The notes: generated by a model not told the origin, from the sequence alone. A stretch of DNA of 64,000 bases from Botryococcus braunii (GCA_002005505.1 KV908439.1:128501-192500), one strand, 5' to 3'. Shown: positions 29,791 through 47,975, counted from the first letter of the stretch. Program-made: numbers and translations.

Positions 29791-30210
29791 AAGAAAGAAG
29801 CAATGGAACCCGGTCCATGACCGCCTCCCGAGAAGACTCTTATGAGAAGAAGACTCGTAGGATGCAACTTATTCTTTACGAAGTTACATCTGAAGACTCT
29901 TACATCTGGAAGACAGATTTAACTACTTACGAGAAGATCCTTCGCCCTTTGAGCGATCCAGGATGCTTGACCCTCGGTTTCCGGAGTGAGGGTTTCCGAC
30001 CGCGGAAGAGCAGATCTTCCGCAGATGTTCTGCAGCAGATCGGATCTGCAAGAGGGATGGGTTTTCCGGAACCCAGATCAGAGAGGGCCGTGACTCCAGT
30101 GTGACTCACAACCCTTCAACAGCACTGAACATAATATATCTGCAGCTTCATTTTAAAACTCCGTACACGATTGGACATTGAAAGAGTGCCTTGGGGACAT
30201 CTGTGCCATC

Positions 30211-32548
<2,338 letters not shown>

Positions 32549-33585
32549 TCTCGTATGGCTCCCTCGAGCGCTGCAACTTTGAGCAATACAATCCCCGCAC
32601 GAGAGGCTCCGGCTCATGAAGGCGGGCGGTACTGTCCATCCTACATGTTACGAAGCTGCCAAGCCGATGCAGCTATTTGAGTAGCAAGTACCCCCTGGCC
32701 ACCAAGGGACTGCTGTACATGTTTAAAGGGATGCTGTGCCAGTTGCAGACGCCGGGGGGACACAGCCCCGGAAGGAGGGGTTTCCCATCCCCCGTTCCTT
32801 TTCCAAATGCTATTAGTCATCCCTGTTACTTTTCAAAATGTTATGAGTCATCCCAGTTCGTTTTCCAAATGCTATTAGTCGTCCCTGTTACTTCTCAAAA
32901 TGCTATGAGTCATCTCTGTTCCTTTTCCAAATGCCATAAGCTCTGGCAACGAGCACCACCCCAAAGAGTAGTTTTCCAGAAGAGTAAACGTCAGGGGAGC
33001 TCCTGTACCACCCCGGTTGAAGCATTTTTCGTTGTTCTCTTGTCATCTCTGCCTTTCTCCCCCCCCCCCTCCTCCCCTTGTTTTTTGGTGCTGTACGCAG
33101 TTGTTGGACAATGTTCCTGGCTTGGTCAGGAAGCCCCCTGTACAGCCCCCCGTAGACATGTGTGGTTTGTGTTTGCAAGTCCAACACCTGAGATGGGGAT
33201 TTGCAAATTTAAAGTGTTTTCATTACTACGAGGGGAACACGTTTGGCATGTTTTTGTCCAGTGCGGAGACACCCCGGTGACTTCCTGGGGAAAGAAGCTG
33301 CTCGACCAGTAGTTTTGAAAGCTTTTGTAATTTTCATAATCTGCTACAGCAGTACTACTAGACAAATTTGCAATGTTCGATTTTGAAAAAGCCAGATCTG
33401 TGACCTGTGCAGTCAGCGGGATGAGAAACAAAGTATCCGGGTCCCGGTGTGTGACGTGAGAATTTTCATGGCTATGACATAACATTTAGTAATATCTCAC
33501 TCAGTAATGGCGGGAATGACGTCAACTTAGTAATATTAGCCGATGATAATGTCGGGAATGACTTCAAACCCACTGAGCCCGAGGT
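32549..33585. other. 3' flank of EF-hand gene; short tandem repeat
   Basis: A degenerate tandem repeat of about 34-bp units (TTCCTTTTCCAAATGCTATTAGTCATCCCTG type) lies at about 32793-32938. A pyrimidine-rich stretch follows at 33040-33080. No supported exon was found. Confidence 0.5.
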
Positions 33586-33589
33586 ATGG

Positions 33590-34350
33590 ATTCCCGCCAT
33601 GCGTCTTGGCTGCCAAGACGGTGGGAGACTTTGATGACGCGGTTTCTTGCAAGAGAGACGGAGATTTTGATATGCTTGGTAGTCTCAGCCCCTGCATCTT
33701 GTCTGTCAAGACGGCGGGAAGTGTCTGTGATCTGTTTTGTCGTTAAAGCCATGACGATTGTGAAAGGGTTTGTAGTCTGGCACCCTGCGTCTGGTCTGCC
33801 AAGAGGGTGGGAAATGTCTGTGATGCATTTTGTTGCAAATGACATGAAAACAATGGTCCGGAAAAGATTGTTCATGGTACAGCTATTGAAATAGGTTGGA
33901 CTGTGACACCAAGTTTGATTCTGATTCTCATAGCGATCCCATCTTTTGCCCTATTGTGCAGCATGGATGAAGTTATCGATCCGGCAGTCACAATTGAGGC
34001 AATGGGTCATCAATGGCATTGGTGCTATGAATAATCTGATTATTCTCAATCAGATGAGTCCGCAATAGTTGTGAACAGGTTTGTAGTCTGGCACCCTGCG
34101 TATTGTCTGCCAAGACGGTGGGGAATGTCTGTGATTCATTTTGTTGCAAACGACATTAAAGTTGTGACAGGATTTGTAGTCTGGCACCCTTCGTCTTGTA
34201 TGCCAAGACGGCGGGGAATGTCTGTGATGCGTTTTGTTGCAAACGACATGAAAGTTGTGAAAGGGTTTGTAGTCTGGCCCCCCCGCGTCTTTGTCCTGTC
34301 TGCCAAGACGGTGGGAGGCGTCTGTTCTGTGCCGTTGCAAAGGACGTAAC
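33590..34350. repeat. Minisatellite of about 88-bp units
   Basis: Units contain GTAGTCTGGCACCCTGCGTC, then TTGTCTGCCAAGACGGTGGG, then AATGTCTGTGATGCATTTTG and TTGCAAACGACATGAAAG. About six copies are recognisable (near 33590, 33690, 33770, 34080, 34170 and 34265), with an unrelated stretch at about 33890-34065. A TCTTG...CAAGA inverted pair sits in each unit. Confidence 0.85.
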
Positions 34351-34719
34351 GAGGGGGGTGGCGTGTGGAGTCTCGCACCTGTGTCCTGTCTTCCAGTATG
34401 GCAGGAGAAGAGAAGAGGAGAAGAGGAATTAGAAAAGAGGAGAAGAGAAGCTGAAGAAGAGGAGCTAATAAAGAGGAGTGGCATCTCTCTGTGGCATCTG
34501 TCCAGCCGCTACAGGCTGATGAGATGCAACAGCTCCCCCAGTACCCAAGACTTGGGAGCACGAGCGAAAAACACTCGATAACGAAGCAAAAACAGCTGGA
34601 AGGTTCTCCGGCCAGGGGTCAGTCTTAATGGACGAGTGGCAGAGGCAAAACAGTTGTCTGTGAAGCCTTTTGGTGCATGCAAAGTCATACATCATGTTGT
34701 ACATTTCCAAAAGTCCGTT

Positions 34720-34848
<129 letters not shown>

Positions 34849-34859
34849 GTAGCTACTTT

Positions 34860-35115
34860 GGCAAAGATGTGTATGTTTTACTTTGGCAAAGCTTGAGGAA
34901 GTGGTTTCATGATTCGTACAGCTGATCCTACTTTTAGAAGATGGCTTTATGAGTCGCACAGTGTATCCTACTTTGGCAAGGAAGGCTTCCTTACCAAAGT
35001 AGGATATATTATGTTACGTAATATAGCGTACCTCCTACCTATAAAACGAGTCGTGATTTGGTTTCATGACTCGCGCAGTGCATCCAGCTTTGGCGATGAA
35101 GTCATTTTGTACATA
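34860..35115. repeat. Degenerate tandem repeat with a 43-bp palindrome
   Basis: Repeated GTTTCATGA(C/T)TCG and CAG(T/C)GTATCCTACTTTGG units are spaced about 60-70 bases apart. A near-perfect palindrome with one mismatch lies at 34964-35006. Confidence 0.75.
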
Positions 35116-37850
35116 ATGTATGTTCAGCATTCCACAACGGGCTCGGATTTTTGAGTCTGTACATCGTATCCCCCGTTGCCAAGGGGGCTACTTTGTGTGA
35201 TGCCACACTCAACCCTCGTCGACCCCGGGTTGACCCTGAAGTGTTTTCTCAAGGCTCAGTGGAAAATGAGAATGGGAATGGGGTGAAGCTTGGATGCCTG
35301 ACTGTCATAGGCCTTTATAGTGCTGCGAAGGAAACTGATGAGATCGGTGTCAGAATTGATCGGATGGGTGTCAAGTGCTGATGATACGGTCATGCTGATC
35401 AGTACAATGAGAATCATTATTTCCGGAAATGATCATTCTTGATGGATTCTTGATGGATCCACTCTTGAATCTCAGCAGGAGAGATCTGTCCGGCTGAATT
35501 GATAATGAAGAGGGAAGCCTATCCTAACCTGGATTTGCACTTCGTGGGTAGGCAGCTTTCGTGTTTCCATATCCAAGCCTATGTGGAATGGCACTCGCCG
35601 AGGGCAATTATGGGATCAGTTTGTCCAGTCAATGGTTTTTAGGGCTAGGCTTACATGTTGGAGTTGCAAACCCCAACCGGTATCAAGCATCAGACATGCA
35701 GTGCACATGTATGGATCGCAAAGTTAGTAATGAAGCTGAAGCCGAAGCAGAAGTTTTAGAAGTTGTGTTAGGTACACTAGGAATATGGTCACCACCACCT
35801 CGGAGCTGTTGGCGAGTTGCTATAGGGCATTTTAAGGCTTAAGATACCTAGAGGATACTCGCGGATTCAGTGACAATCGATTGGCCTTTTATTGCTGTCA
35901 AGAAATGGACCGGTTTGGAGGAACCGGTTGAGAAGGGGACATGACTGGCCCCTGTTACTATAGTCAGAAGGATTGTTATTGGATATCTTTATGAGCATCC
36001 AAATTTGCGTCACATGTATACGCATGCCGTGATGTATAAAGGATGCAGTACTGTGCAGGACGTCGTAATAACCGGATGCACCGATGGGCAGAACGTCTTG
36101 CTGCTCCCCTGTCAAAAGTGGCTTTTTCAGCGCCACATGAGGCAGCAGATGTGGAAATGCATGCCGCCGGCCTCACGGAACGTTATGTAAGATTCAGGGG
36201 TGCGGACGTTGACGTACTCCAATAGCGGATGTCGTGAGATGTGTACAAAGCATGCTGATGCCTTGCGATTACCAAGCACGTTGGCCGATCACGCTAATTT
36301 TGTAGCGTGATATTTGCGGCAAAGGGTTTATACGTGTTTGAGATTTCGCACTATTTTTTCCCTCTGAAACTGGTGAAGGGCTCAGCGGGGCTTCCAGATT
36401 TGGTCGCCCACGCTTTGAACAAGACATACCTTTGGATATGCTTCAGAGCCTGCTGGTGGCCGAGGATAAAGATTTATTAGGTCAGGCCAGTTTGAAAGCC
36501 TGTGCTCGCTCTTTGGACATGCACAAATTGCTCCTCTTGTTTTACACATTTGTGAGATAGGGGCATGTGCAGCAATGCAAGCTTATGGACGTACACGGTG
36601 TGTGACAGAATGCACCTTAAATCCGCTCAATCAATTAGTACGGGATTTGTAAATCCCCCTTTTGGCAGAGCTTTAGAAGGTGGAAGTGAGGTGAGAACTC
36701 TGCCAAGGGGGGTGCCGAAATGACAAAATTCAAAAAAAAAAAAAAAAAAAAAAAAGATTTATCAATTGCGCGGAACAGTGTATCTAGTGCGAAATCCGCG
36801 CTGTGTCCTGTATGGGTGCTAGCACAGAGCTTCGTTGTGCCAGCACACTCCGCGCAATTTTGCTGATTGGGACGGGGTATATCCAAATTGCCCACAATTA
36901 TCTCTTATTGGGACAGCCATAGAGTCCGGGTTCATCATTGATATGCTTCTAAGTGTGACTAGCGTTTGCCTGATGAATTGCTCGTTGTGGGTAATGCTCC
37001 TAGAGCTTCTTTCCTTGAGGAAGAACACCGAGCTTCCTCGTCTACAGATCTCCCCCCTGGGTAGTAAGGCCATATGTGTAGCTTCCTCGGGCCTCAGGAC
37101 CCATGATTGCAAGCAACACATGTGTAATTCGTAGTATTTGAAAAAGTGAAGGGTCATGGCATGCACCATTTGAGTCATTCTTGTCGATGCAGGCAGGGAT
37201 GTAAATGGATAATGCAGATAATTCACTTTTGTGCCTCACGTTTATGTTTAATTGATGATGTGAATAGCCCGTTGCGCTGATTGATAATGTAAATAGCTCC
37301 GTGCTACTATGCATAGTCTATAGACTAGCAGCAAGGGGCTATTTACGTATGTATAATGTAAGTCTCGGGTTCAGAGAAACCAGACCTTACAGAAGCTATT
37401 GAAGGCCTGCTCACTTTTAAGTGAAGCTTAGCACAGCATAGCGCTGTGTGCAGTAGGCCTCACGGCGAACATGTCAACATGTGCTGTCAATAGACTGCCA
37501 AGTCTTACGACGGTGAAAATAATGCAGCAGATGAATTATGTGAGGCTTAATATTTTAGGATGAACAACATGGTGTACAAGCTGTGTGCCAGCCGGAGGAA
37601 AATGTGTTATGGGGGCAGGGCCACTCAGGAGAGTGTCCTAATATACCCAATTGCACATTTTCACTTCTCTGCTAATAAGACGTAGGAAAGGACCCCACGT
37701 ACCCATACGAAGGTCCCATGGAGAAGTGGCAGGCTATAAATGCCAGGAGCTCTGTCGAGAGTGTCCCTCGTGAAAGTGACTTGACCGCTGTGTGGGTCAG
37801 ATTCGCGAGGGGAAACCGGAAGAGAATCCGGTGCCCTACGTGTTCGTGGT
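35116..37850. other. No gene recognised
   Basis: Only short open frames occur and none has recognisable motifs. A poly-A run lies at about 36732-36754. I could not assemble splice-compatible exons on either strand. Confidence 0.4.
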
Positions 37851-37884
37851 GATGAAGCATATCCTGATCAGGATATGCTTCATC
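37851..37884. repeat. 34-bp perfect palindrome
   Basis: GATGAAGCATATCCTGA is followed directly by its reverse complement with no spacer. Confidence 0.95.
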
Positions 37885-38029
37885 TTTCACTTAGAGCTGG
37901 AGGGAGAGCCTCTTGTAAGTAGCTAGTCAACTGGCACTTCCCTGGTCTCCAACTGTGTTTGCTGAGACTGATATATTTCACTGTTACCTTTAAATGTGTT
38001 TGCTCGCTTCATATGAACCAAGATCGGTG

Positions 38030-39260
38030 GATCGGTGAGGTTTTGGATCCGGTGGCCAGCCAGTCGCATGTGGATAGCGTACGGCCCCCCGTGCAGTACA
38101 AACAGTGCTTTGTACCACCGGAAAGAACAGATCACTACACTCAGCTTGCAATTGACAGGAATGCTGTCCTCGCCGGGGACATGCATTCTGACGTGAGGGC
38201 CCAGGCATCGGCCCCTGTATGGTACAAACACTGGCTCTGTACCATCAGGGTCGACAGATCACAGCGCTCAGCTTGCTGTTCCTCCAGGGAACACGGACCC
38301 TCTGAGGGGGCCCAAGCAAAGGCCCTGTACGGTACAGTTATTGGCTCTGTACCATCAAGATTGGCATATCACTGCGCTCAGCTTCCTGTACCCAAGGGGC
38401 ACCGACAGGGTGCGGGGCGAAGCTCCAGGGTAGTTTCGCACCATTGGGACAAAATCGGGAGAAACTCTTTATTCTAAACTAGTTGCGCCTCCGAGGCTGA
38501 GGAGAAATTGCGAAACCCCGGTACATCGCAGTACAATTGGCAGGCCTATGCCGCATCGACTCACACATTTCAAGTACAAATTTGCATGTAATGTTGTGCC
38601 ATGTTTGTACGGCAGGTCGCCGAAGGGCGGCAGGACTCCAAATCATAAGAACATGTATTCGACCTCAACATCTTTACCTGGAAGTTAGAAGCATTTTGAT
38701 GAAGTTACCAAAATTTCTCCTTTACTGGGGAATTTAAAATTAAGAGTGAAGCCTATTCTAACCGCTGGGGAATTTCTCCTAATCCCGCCTTAATTTCGCA
38801 TTACGCCTCCGCGCTGGAGTTTTGCCCCGCACCCTGCACGGCACGGATCCTCTGAAGGGTCCAAAGCGTAGGTCTTGTACTGTGGAAAGACTGGTGCTGT
38901 ACCATCGAGATCGCCATCTCACGTAATCACTTTCATGAAAGCAGGGTCTCATGCACTAACCTCAGCAGCTGGCCTCCAGGGGCCACGCATCTTTGGAAGG
39001 GGCTCAAAAAGTTTAATTAAGCATAGACCTCGCACTAACGCTGTACAGTACGAGACTGGCCGTCTCCCTCCAGGTCAAGTACCACGTTCCAAGTTTGATT
39101 GAACCAGTTCAGTAAGTGTGTTTTATCATATCATTAATTTCAGCTTTGTGTTCTCCGAACGACGCGGATCCTATCAAGGGCCACAAGCACGTTCCCTGAG
39201 GCAGTGCGTCAGACTGGCTCTGTGCCATAAGAGACGGGCCCCTTATCTCCACAGTCTCTG
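38030..39260. repeat. Degenerate repeat family, units about 110 bp
   Basis: Copies share GTACCATCA(A/G)G(G/A)T, then GATCACAGCGCTCAGCTTG-type sequence and a CACGGA(C/T)CCTCTGA motif followed by GGG-CCCAAGC. Three copies are close together at 38090-38400. More distant relatives lie near 38840-39000 and 39160-39260. No coding frame is maintained. Confidence 0.7.
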
Positions 39261-39535
39261 GAGGCACAAAAGTGCACTTCTTAAGTGTTCTAATTGTTCT
39301 GAAGCAATAGTACGAACTTTGGATGTGGTGGGCTTGGAGCAGACACCAACTTTCCACTCAAAATGCCACATGATGTGGCCTTATCTACCTTTACCGCTAC
39401 AAAGCCGTTACATTTACATGCCTAGGCAAACTGTAAACCGGTGCGGGGATTGCAAGGCGACGCAGAAAGTGAGACACAGAACTCTTAGGCCAGCTGTCCC
39501 CATCTGCCCCATTCTTTCCCTCTCCCCCCCCCCCT

Positions 39536-39536
<1 letters not shown>

Positions 39537-39617
<81 letters not shown>
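39537..39617. repeat. (AC)n microsatellite
   Basis: A pure AC run preceded by a C-rich and CT-rich stretch. Confidence 0.95.
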
Positions 39618-39619
<2 letters not shown>

Positions 39620-39620
<1 letters not shown>

Positions 39621-40330
39621 CAATATAGAGGACTGTGATCTCCCTTCCCCTTGCTCGTTCCACATCGTACGTCCGCCTTGCCCACGTACTTGCAGCCCGT
39701 TCTCCGAGCTCCTAGCGTTGTCGGCATGACTGGGGGAATACCCGCCTCCCCATTTGTAGTGATGAATTCACCACAGCTTCGTTCTCCCTTGTCCTCTTTC
39801 CATCTCGTCTTCTTTTCTGGTTTGAGTCGTTCAGGGATTTCAATCTGTGGCGCTACTGTGCTCTCAGTCCAACATTGTCTCAGATTGCCCCTTGCCATTG
39901 ACCTCAGTCTGCCCCTGATTTCAGATGGACCTTGTTGCCGGTGAAGGGGGAGGAGGACAGTAGGAGGAGTACACAGTAATGAAAGACTTGAGCGGGTGCA
40001 ATGCTGAGGGTTCGTACCCTATCACCTGCTTTGGTTGATTGAACCTCTTAAGCCCATCCTTGCATTTTGATATAGGGATGTCAGACCTATTCCGGATACT
40101 TCCAGAGACTGCTGCAAGAGTTCAGAAGAGTTCCAAAGAAAACTGAGCAACTTTGACGGGTTGGGGGCATGCGGCGTTAAAGCAAGAGCCGAACTGGGAA
40201 TTCCAGCGATGTCGAATTTGTGTGGCTTTTTGGGCACAAAATTTCTTCCCTTTCGAGTCGGGATGGTCCGCATCGTGCCAAATTTCGGACTAAAATGTGA
40301 CCTCGCTGGAGTTCCCCGTTGACCAGCGCA
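39620..40330. other. No gene recognised
   Basis: The open frames are short, without recognisable motifs or supporting splice structure. Confidence 0.4.
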
Positions 40331-40334
40331 TGGA

Positions 40335-40610
40335 GGCCACGCCTTGGATGCTGCCCAAATCACGCCTTGGATGCAATGTGAATCAACGATGCTGTGCGAT
40401 CACGTCCTGAATGCTGTGAAGATCATGGCCTGGATGCTGTGCCATACATGTCCCGGACGCGATTTCGGCAGCATCCTAACCACTGTTTCGGACGCTGCCC
40501 AAATCACATTTTGAATGCTGTGCGAATCGCATCGTGGATGCTGTCCAAGTCATGTCCTGAATCCTGCGCGAGTCACGTCTGGATGCAGCGCGAAATGCGT
40601 CTGGAATCAA
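40335..40610. repeat. Minisatellite of about 30-bp units
   Basis: Degenerate tandem units resemble GCCTGGATGCTGTGC followed by GAATCACGTC. Around nine copies are visible with drifting sequence. Confidence 0.8.
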
Positions 40611-40966
40611 GAATCCCGGCCAAAGATGGCGAAGCAGACTCCAAGCGTGCAAATCCAGGTGCAGGCTTGGACACAGCACTCACACCGCTCTAGCCACCAG
40701 ATTGCACAGAGGGCGCAGTTTCCCTCCGGGTCATTGCAGCAGCCTGCGGCACCCTCCCCACCGCACCCCTCACCACGTGCAGCATCGTTTGAATGAAGTG
40801 TCCAACGTAATGTACAATCTGTACTTCACAATGTATTTGATGTACCAAAACAAACAGTGAAGCATACCCCACTGCAAAGCACTTGAATTCTTGCTCTTGC
40901 TCCTACATGCTGGTGTGCGGAAGCCAGGGGCTATGAACACACCCGATGGGAGCCAATACGCATACA

Positions 40967-40972
<6 letters not shown>

Positions 40973-41015
<43 letters not shown>

Positions 41016-41084
41016 GCACGCACACACACACACACACACACTCTCACACATACACACGCACGCACACACGCACACACACATACA

Positions 41085-41158
<74 letters not shown>
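40973..41158. repeat. (AC)n and (CT)n compound microsatellite
   Basis: An AC run with GCACGCACGC interruptions is followed within about 50 bases by a CT run of about 69 bases. Confidence 0.95.
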
Positions 41159-41159
<1 letters not shown>

Positions 41160-41162
<3 letters not shown>

Positions 41163-44100
41163 GACGCAAACACATGTGCAGACACAGATGGTTGCAATTT
41201 CCCACGTGTGGAGCTCCAAAACAGTGTGCATGTGTACACGCACACCCGCCCCCTCCCCACCCCACACGCGCTTGCATGCATGCATGCCCGCTGCTCCCCT
41301 CTTCCCTCGATTGTGTCTAGTGAGTGGTCACGCCTCCGCAGCAGCCAACACTGTCTTCTGTTGGGGCCGGCGCTCCTGCAGGAACTGCTCTGCTGATTTC
41401 CTCTGCTACTGGAGGCTCGAGTGTGCCTTTCTCTGCAGTTTCCTGAAACCCCATCCTGAACCCAAAAGCATCACCAACAAAGTGCATTCATTAACATTTC
41501 GCAAACCCGTCAGTGGTAGTACCACTGGTACAGCAAAAATGAATTATTCTCCAACCAGTCATCAATCCAGCAGAATGGATATTGCTGGACCCAGCCATAT
41601 AGGATAGGAACAACACAACGATTATACAGGCAAGGTACAAGTGAGGTTACACACGCATGTTGAGGATAACTGCCTATGCGTGGTGCGCACATGCACAGAT
41701 AGCCGCGGAGAGAGAAAGAGAGAGGGTAAGGAGGTGTGTGTATGTGTGTGTGAATGAGGGAGGAAGAGATGGCATATGTAATCCATGCAGTGAGCTTGAC
41801 AGACCCTGCTTCCCCATGAAAATCAAATCCTTGAGAACGACGTGCAGGATTTAAAGATGCGCACCTCTGTCAAGGATACAAAATAAAAATCTGCTGATAG
41901 ACGCGAAAGTCGAAATCCCTCCTGTTCGCATTCGCCAATACCTCCACCTGCTTTAACTGGAAGTGGAGGTCATTACAGAGAATTTATTCTTTTGAAATCA
42001 CTGTACCACCGTCGTTGGAAATGAAAAACAAGGACTTCTGCGCCGCAGGTAGGACGGCTTTTAGTAGTATACGAGTTACCGAGTATGCCTGCGAACAATA
42101 CAAGCAGCTGCCAGCGTCAGCCAAAAGGTCATTGCAGAATCTAATCTGCACTTCTTGTCTTCCTTTGCAAAAGAGGTGGGGCTTGGGGGGGTGGGGTGGG
42201 GGGGCTATTGCAGCTAGGCAGTTGCCCGACAAAACAAAATGCTGCACTCGGACACTCGCATTTATGCACATCATGGCCAATGAAAAATGTTACAGAAATA
42301 ATGTACCTCTGTATAGGCTTGGCTTTAAGATGTAGGAGTTGAGTCCCCGGGGAGTCCCGGAATGTGCCGATAGTTATTACTTTAAAAAGTTCAAACCTAC
42401 GGTCCTCCAAATACCAGCCCGTCTCTGCCTTTTAAGTCTGCGTTCATGAATGTCAACTAAAGACCTGCAGCGGCAACACTTGTTAACAACAACTTGTCAC
42501 ACTGCAAAACTGTTTTAGCAGACCATTGCTGAGTTGCACATGTCACATGTCACATGTGGCATGGCCCATAGGAAAGGAGTCCGGGACTCCGAGTCCCGTG
42601 ACGGGGTTCATGTGGTGCCAAGTGCACGTGCGGCCAGGCCGCCTTGAGGCACGGGTTACTCATGTAGCTTGTGCTGTATTATACAGCCTGTATACATGTC
42701 CCCCCAGTGCGAACAGCGATGCCCATGCAGCAGCACACAAACAGGACATGCAACAGAACACAACAACGATGTGTCCGTAACTACGTTCCAGAAAGGTCCA
42801 TACACATGTTCTCAACCATTCCGTTACAACTCATACCGAAAGGTAACTCCAGGAGCCGGCTCCTCCAGGAGCTCTCCCAAAGTTGGAGTCCCAACATGCT
42901 GAAAGTTGCTTTTTGCCTCCATGCGCCTCGCGGTACTTCCTTCAGGTTGAGCCCAGACGCGCGGCCTCCCATTCTAAAGTTAATGTAACTACTGCCGTGT
43001 AATCAGAGTAATAACATACCGGGAGTTACAAGAGTACATGTACTATATAACATCTACTACTATATGTTATATTCACTATTAGAGTGCAATTACTCCTCCT
43101 GCGGGGCCGTGGCCCGCCGGGACTGCATCAAGTCTCACAAACGCAACTGCAACTCTTCGGTAACATAACCATAGACCAGGCCTTGGAAAGATGTATTCTT
43201 CCTTCCCCTTCTTAAGAAGAAGAGAAAATCTCCCCATTATTCTTCAAAAGACTTCCTTAAGGCAGAAGAAGCTTCCTCGAAGAAGCTTCTTCTTCCTAGA
43301 CATCAAAGTGAAGCATATCGCAAACCACGTCTTCGTCTTCCTCAGGTCCTGTGGAGGTGTTCAGCGAAATGCTTGAGCCCTTATGGAAGATTTTTGTTGA
43401 TTATTGGAAGATCCTTAAGCGTGTAGCTACGTATGGTTATAAGGTGGGTTGTGCGGAGCGGGCGGGAGCGGGGGCTGAAAGCCCGCCCGGGGGGGGGGGG
43501 GGGGGTGTGCGTAGGATTTCTACTGGCCGGATCCCGGGGTCTCATGCCCATGCCTGCTTGGGGATGGGTTCCCTTTGCAAGTACAACGGAGGGTGGATGG
43601 GGGTTCTAAAGACCTCTGGTTGTTTTGGGCCAGGGCTAAGGCTTATCCTTAACGTTCTCGAGGGCAAAATCCTAGGCCTTAAGATTGGGCTTTGCTCAAA
43701 GCCACCATTTCGTTATGAGAACCTCCAGATGATGATAGGCTTACCATAGCTTAAATGGACCGGAGTAAGCCTACATTCATGTCGGGGTCTGAAGCATCTC
43801 CTGGCTCAGCAGCATACAGCTCCAAGAATTTGAAGGAAAAGTGAAATATATTGCAACTTGACTGCTATTCCGCATTGGCCTTACATAAATGTATGCGTGA
43901 TCATTGGAAGTTGAGATTCTTGACTTCAAAAGCTTGTCGCTCCCCCCCCCCCCCTGCCTTTCCCTCATCTTCACACCCCCTCCCCACCTTTCTTCACTTT
44001 TCCTTGAATTACTCCGATGCTAATCCTTTCAAGTCCCTCCGGCTAAAATTATCCGTGCTGGCCTCGACACCATAAAGGGCTGTAAATCCTTCCTGACTAC

Positions 44101-44600
44101 CTCGTCACATTTACAAATTAGAGGATAAACAGTCCCTCTCTGCTCGGGTGCTGTAGTGTTCAGCTTCCAACTTGTCACCTGAAGTTTTCTTAGTCCAACC
44201 GTTAAGTCAGGTCGGATCTCGTCCTCGAGATCCCGAGAGTCTATTCTGCAATAATCAAGTGGCTATGAAGTGATCTGTTCTTTTACAGAAAATTCTGTTT
44301 TAAGGTAAGGAAGATTGCTTCCCTTCCCCCATTATGTAGATCGGGATCTCTACAATACTTTTGCTGTAATCATCTAGTATGGGCAAGTCTTGCTTGTACA
44401 CCTGAAGATCTTCATCACGTGGCTACTTTGAAATTGCGTCCGACATCCATGTTTAGCGGGTAGGCTCTCTGGGTTTTGACTGAGTCGGTGTTCGTACTTT
44501 GAGCTTGTGACTGCACTTTCCACGAAACCAGGCCCCTCTGCAATTACACAGTACGGTACTTGCAGATTAGCAGAATATGTTACATCAAATTGATTTTACG
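41160..44600. other. No confident gene; upstream flank of COX19
   Basis: A possible exon lies at 43346-43441, bounded by CCTCAG and GTGGGT and reading EVFSEMLEPLWKIFVDYWKI in one frame. It has no recognisable family and does not join COX19 in frame to a start codon, so I leave it uncalled. A G-run lies at 43490-43506. Nothing else is supported. Confidence 0.4.
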
Positions 44601-44657
44601 TTGGTGTTCGTTTGCAGGTTCCCACATATCTCACAGGAGAAGGTTCATGAGCATGGG

Positions 44658-46351
<1,694 letters not shown>

Positions 46352-47560
46352 CGGGAGAACTGAAAGTGCAGAGCTGTCGAAGGAAAGGGAAGTTCCCCCC
46401 CCCTCTTTTTTTTTTTTTGGGGGGGGGGGGGGGGGAGGTAGTTCTCATGGCATGCACCTTTTGATTCTAGCTCACCATCATTTGCATTCTCTAAAACAAT
46501 AACAAGTATCTGAAGGGTGCACGTGGCTCAGCCGTTGAAGTGATGCGGAGCTGTCGGCCTGGCAAATGTGGGTCTCCTCTAAGTGGCTTCAAGCAGACAG
46601 AATTGTTGGGAAAGGTTTGAAGTTCTTGTCAAATGGCGCTGTCCCTAGCTACGAGGGACCTGCTGGTACTTCTCACGTGTCACGTGTTCTCTGTAGTATA
46701 CAATACAGGGAAGGGGTGAGAAGCCGGAGGTAGGATGTCCTGATGAACTGCGATTGATTTATATGGTGTCAACACGTCATTGCTGTGATTGATTTGATGT
46801 GAACTTAATCGAGCCTGAGGTTTCCATGGAAATGGAGAGTACGGCCCCCAGATGGCCCAAGGTCGACAACAGCGTTTGCACTATTGGCACTAGTCGGTAT
46901 GCTATAGTCTTGATTGAGTTTGGGTCATCAAGCCGTCCAGCTAGCGTATGTGCTGATGTTTGAGAGAAGTCTCCTTAAAGCATAAAGAATGTAAAATGAA
47001 GTGGGGCCTTACCTGCATCCTGCAAGTTGAAATGACAAGTTTCAGACAAGAATTTTCTGGAGATTGGGCTGAAAATGTGAGAATTCATGGATAGTGAGTT
47101 TTCAAGAAGTGATTCCAATGCGAGGTACACTGATTTGAACTCTTCGAGCTGCAAGGGTTACTGTACAGATCTGCTGCAGTCTATAGTTAGTCTTGTACAT
47201 GGAGGAGTTGAGGATGGAGCCTGTCAGACCCGATGGAACATGGTGGAATGCCTGAACATGTTTATTGAGATGAGGTATGTGCTAAAAGTATGAGGTGGGC
47301 AGCCGTTAGCGTGCTATATGGACTGGTATCAGAGTGCTATTGCTCGGTAAGCCCGAAGGCTTTGATGGGCAGCTTCTGAAAGTATGATGATCAGCTTCAT
47401 GCTTTCAGGAGTGTTCGCTGGGTTCGCCCATCAAGTATCACTAGATGTTGTAGCGTGAAGTGTAGGGGTCATATATAACCCCCTCATGTAAAATAATAAT
47501 TTAAAAAAAAAAAACGTGTGCTGGACCTTGCATACCTTTTGCCAACAAAGGCATACCTTA
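46352..47560. other. 3' flank of COX19; no gene recognised
   Basis: A T-run followed by a G-run lies at about 46405-46436. There are no supported exons. Confidence 0.4.
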
Positions 47561-47629
47561 CGTAAGGCGATGACGTCATCGCACGACAATTGATGTGGAT
47601 GTGTCCGTCTAACGTGGATGGATATCTCT

Positions 47630-47975
47630 GTTAAGACTTGTCCAGACAGTTGACCTACGTATCACGGTCCAGCGGAACAGCGGAACAACTATATGTTCCG
47701 TTGGCATACTCTCCAACTGACAAGGGTAGATCTAGATGGCAAGGGATCCCCCTTAGCGAGAGGATCTGTACTAGGTGTTTATTAGGGATGGTGGGAGATG
47801 AGTTTCATTTCTTGTCCATTTGTCCATCGTTCGAACATATTCGATCTCAGTTTAATCACCTTGTCCACCCGCGAGTACGATCAGTTACTCGCTTCATGTG
47901 GCAGCAAGACGGGTGAAGGGGTTGCAAGGTTTGTGGTTATCGCTTTAAAGGCGTACATGAATGGTTCAAGGACAT
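47630..47975 (+). pseudogene. LINE-type retrotransposon 3' fragment
   Basis: The plus-strand reading YVPLAYSPTDKGRSRWQGIP is followed by LSERICTRCLLGMVGDEFHF, then LSICPSFEHIRSQF and SVTRFMWQQDG. It ends in that frame at a stop, while a neighbouring frame continues VARFVVIALKAYMNG. The C-x2-C...E-x-H-F-x3-C-P pattern is the same as at 20.8 kb, so this is a second remnant of the same LINE group. No reverse transcriptase core is found next to it. Confidence 0.65.

Noticed and set aside
43346..43441. Possible internal exon upstream of COX19
   Set aside because: It has good splice-like borders but no recognisable protein and no in-frame connection to the COX19 start. It could be a 5' UTR exon, which I cannot show.
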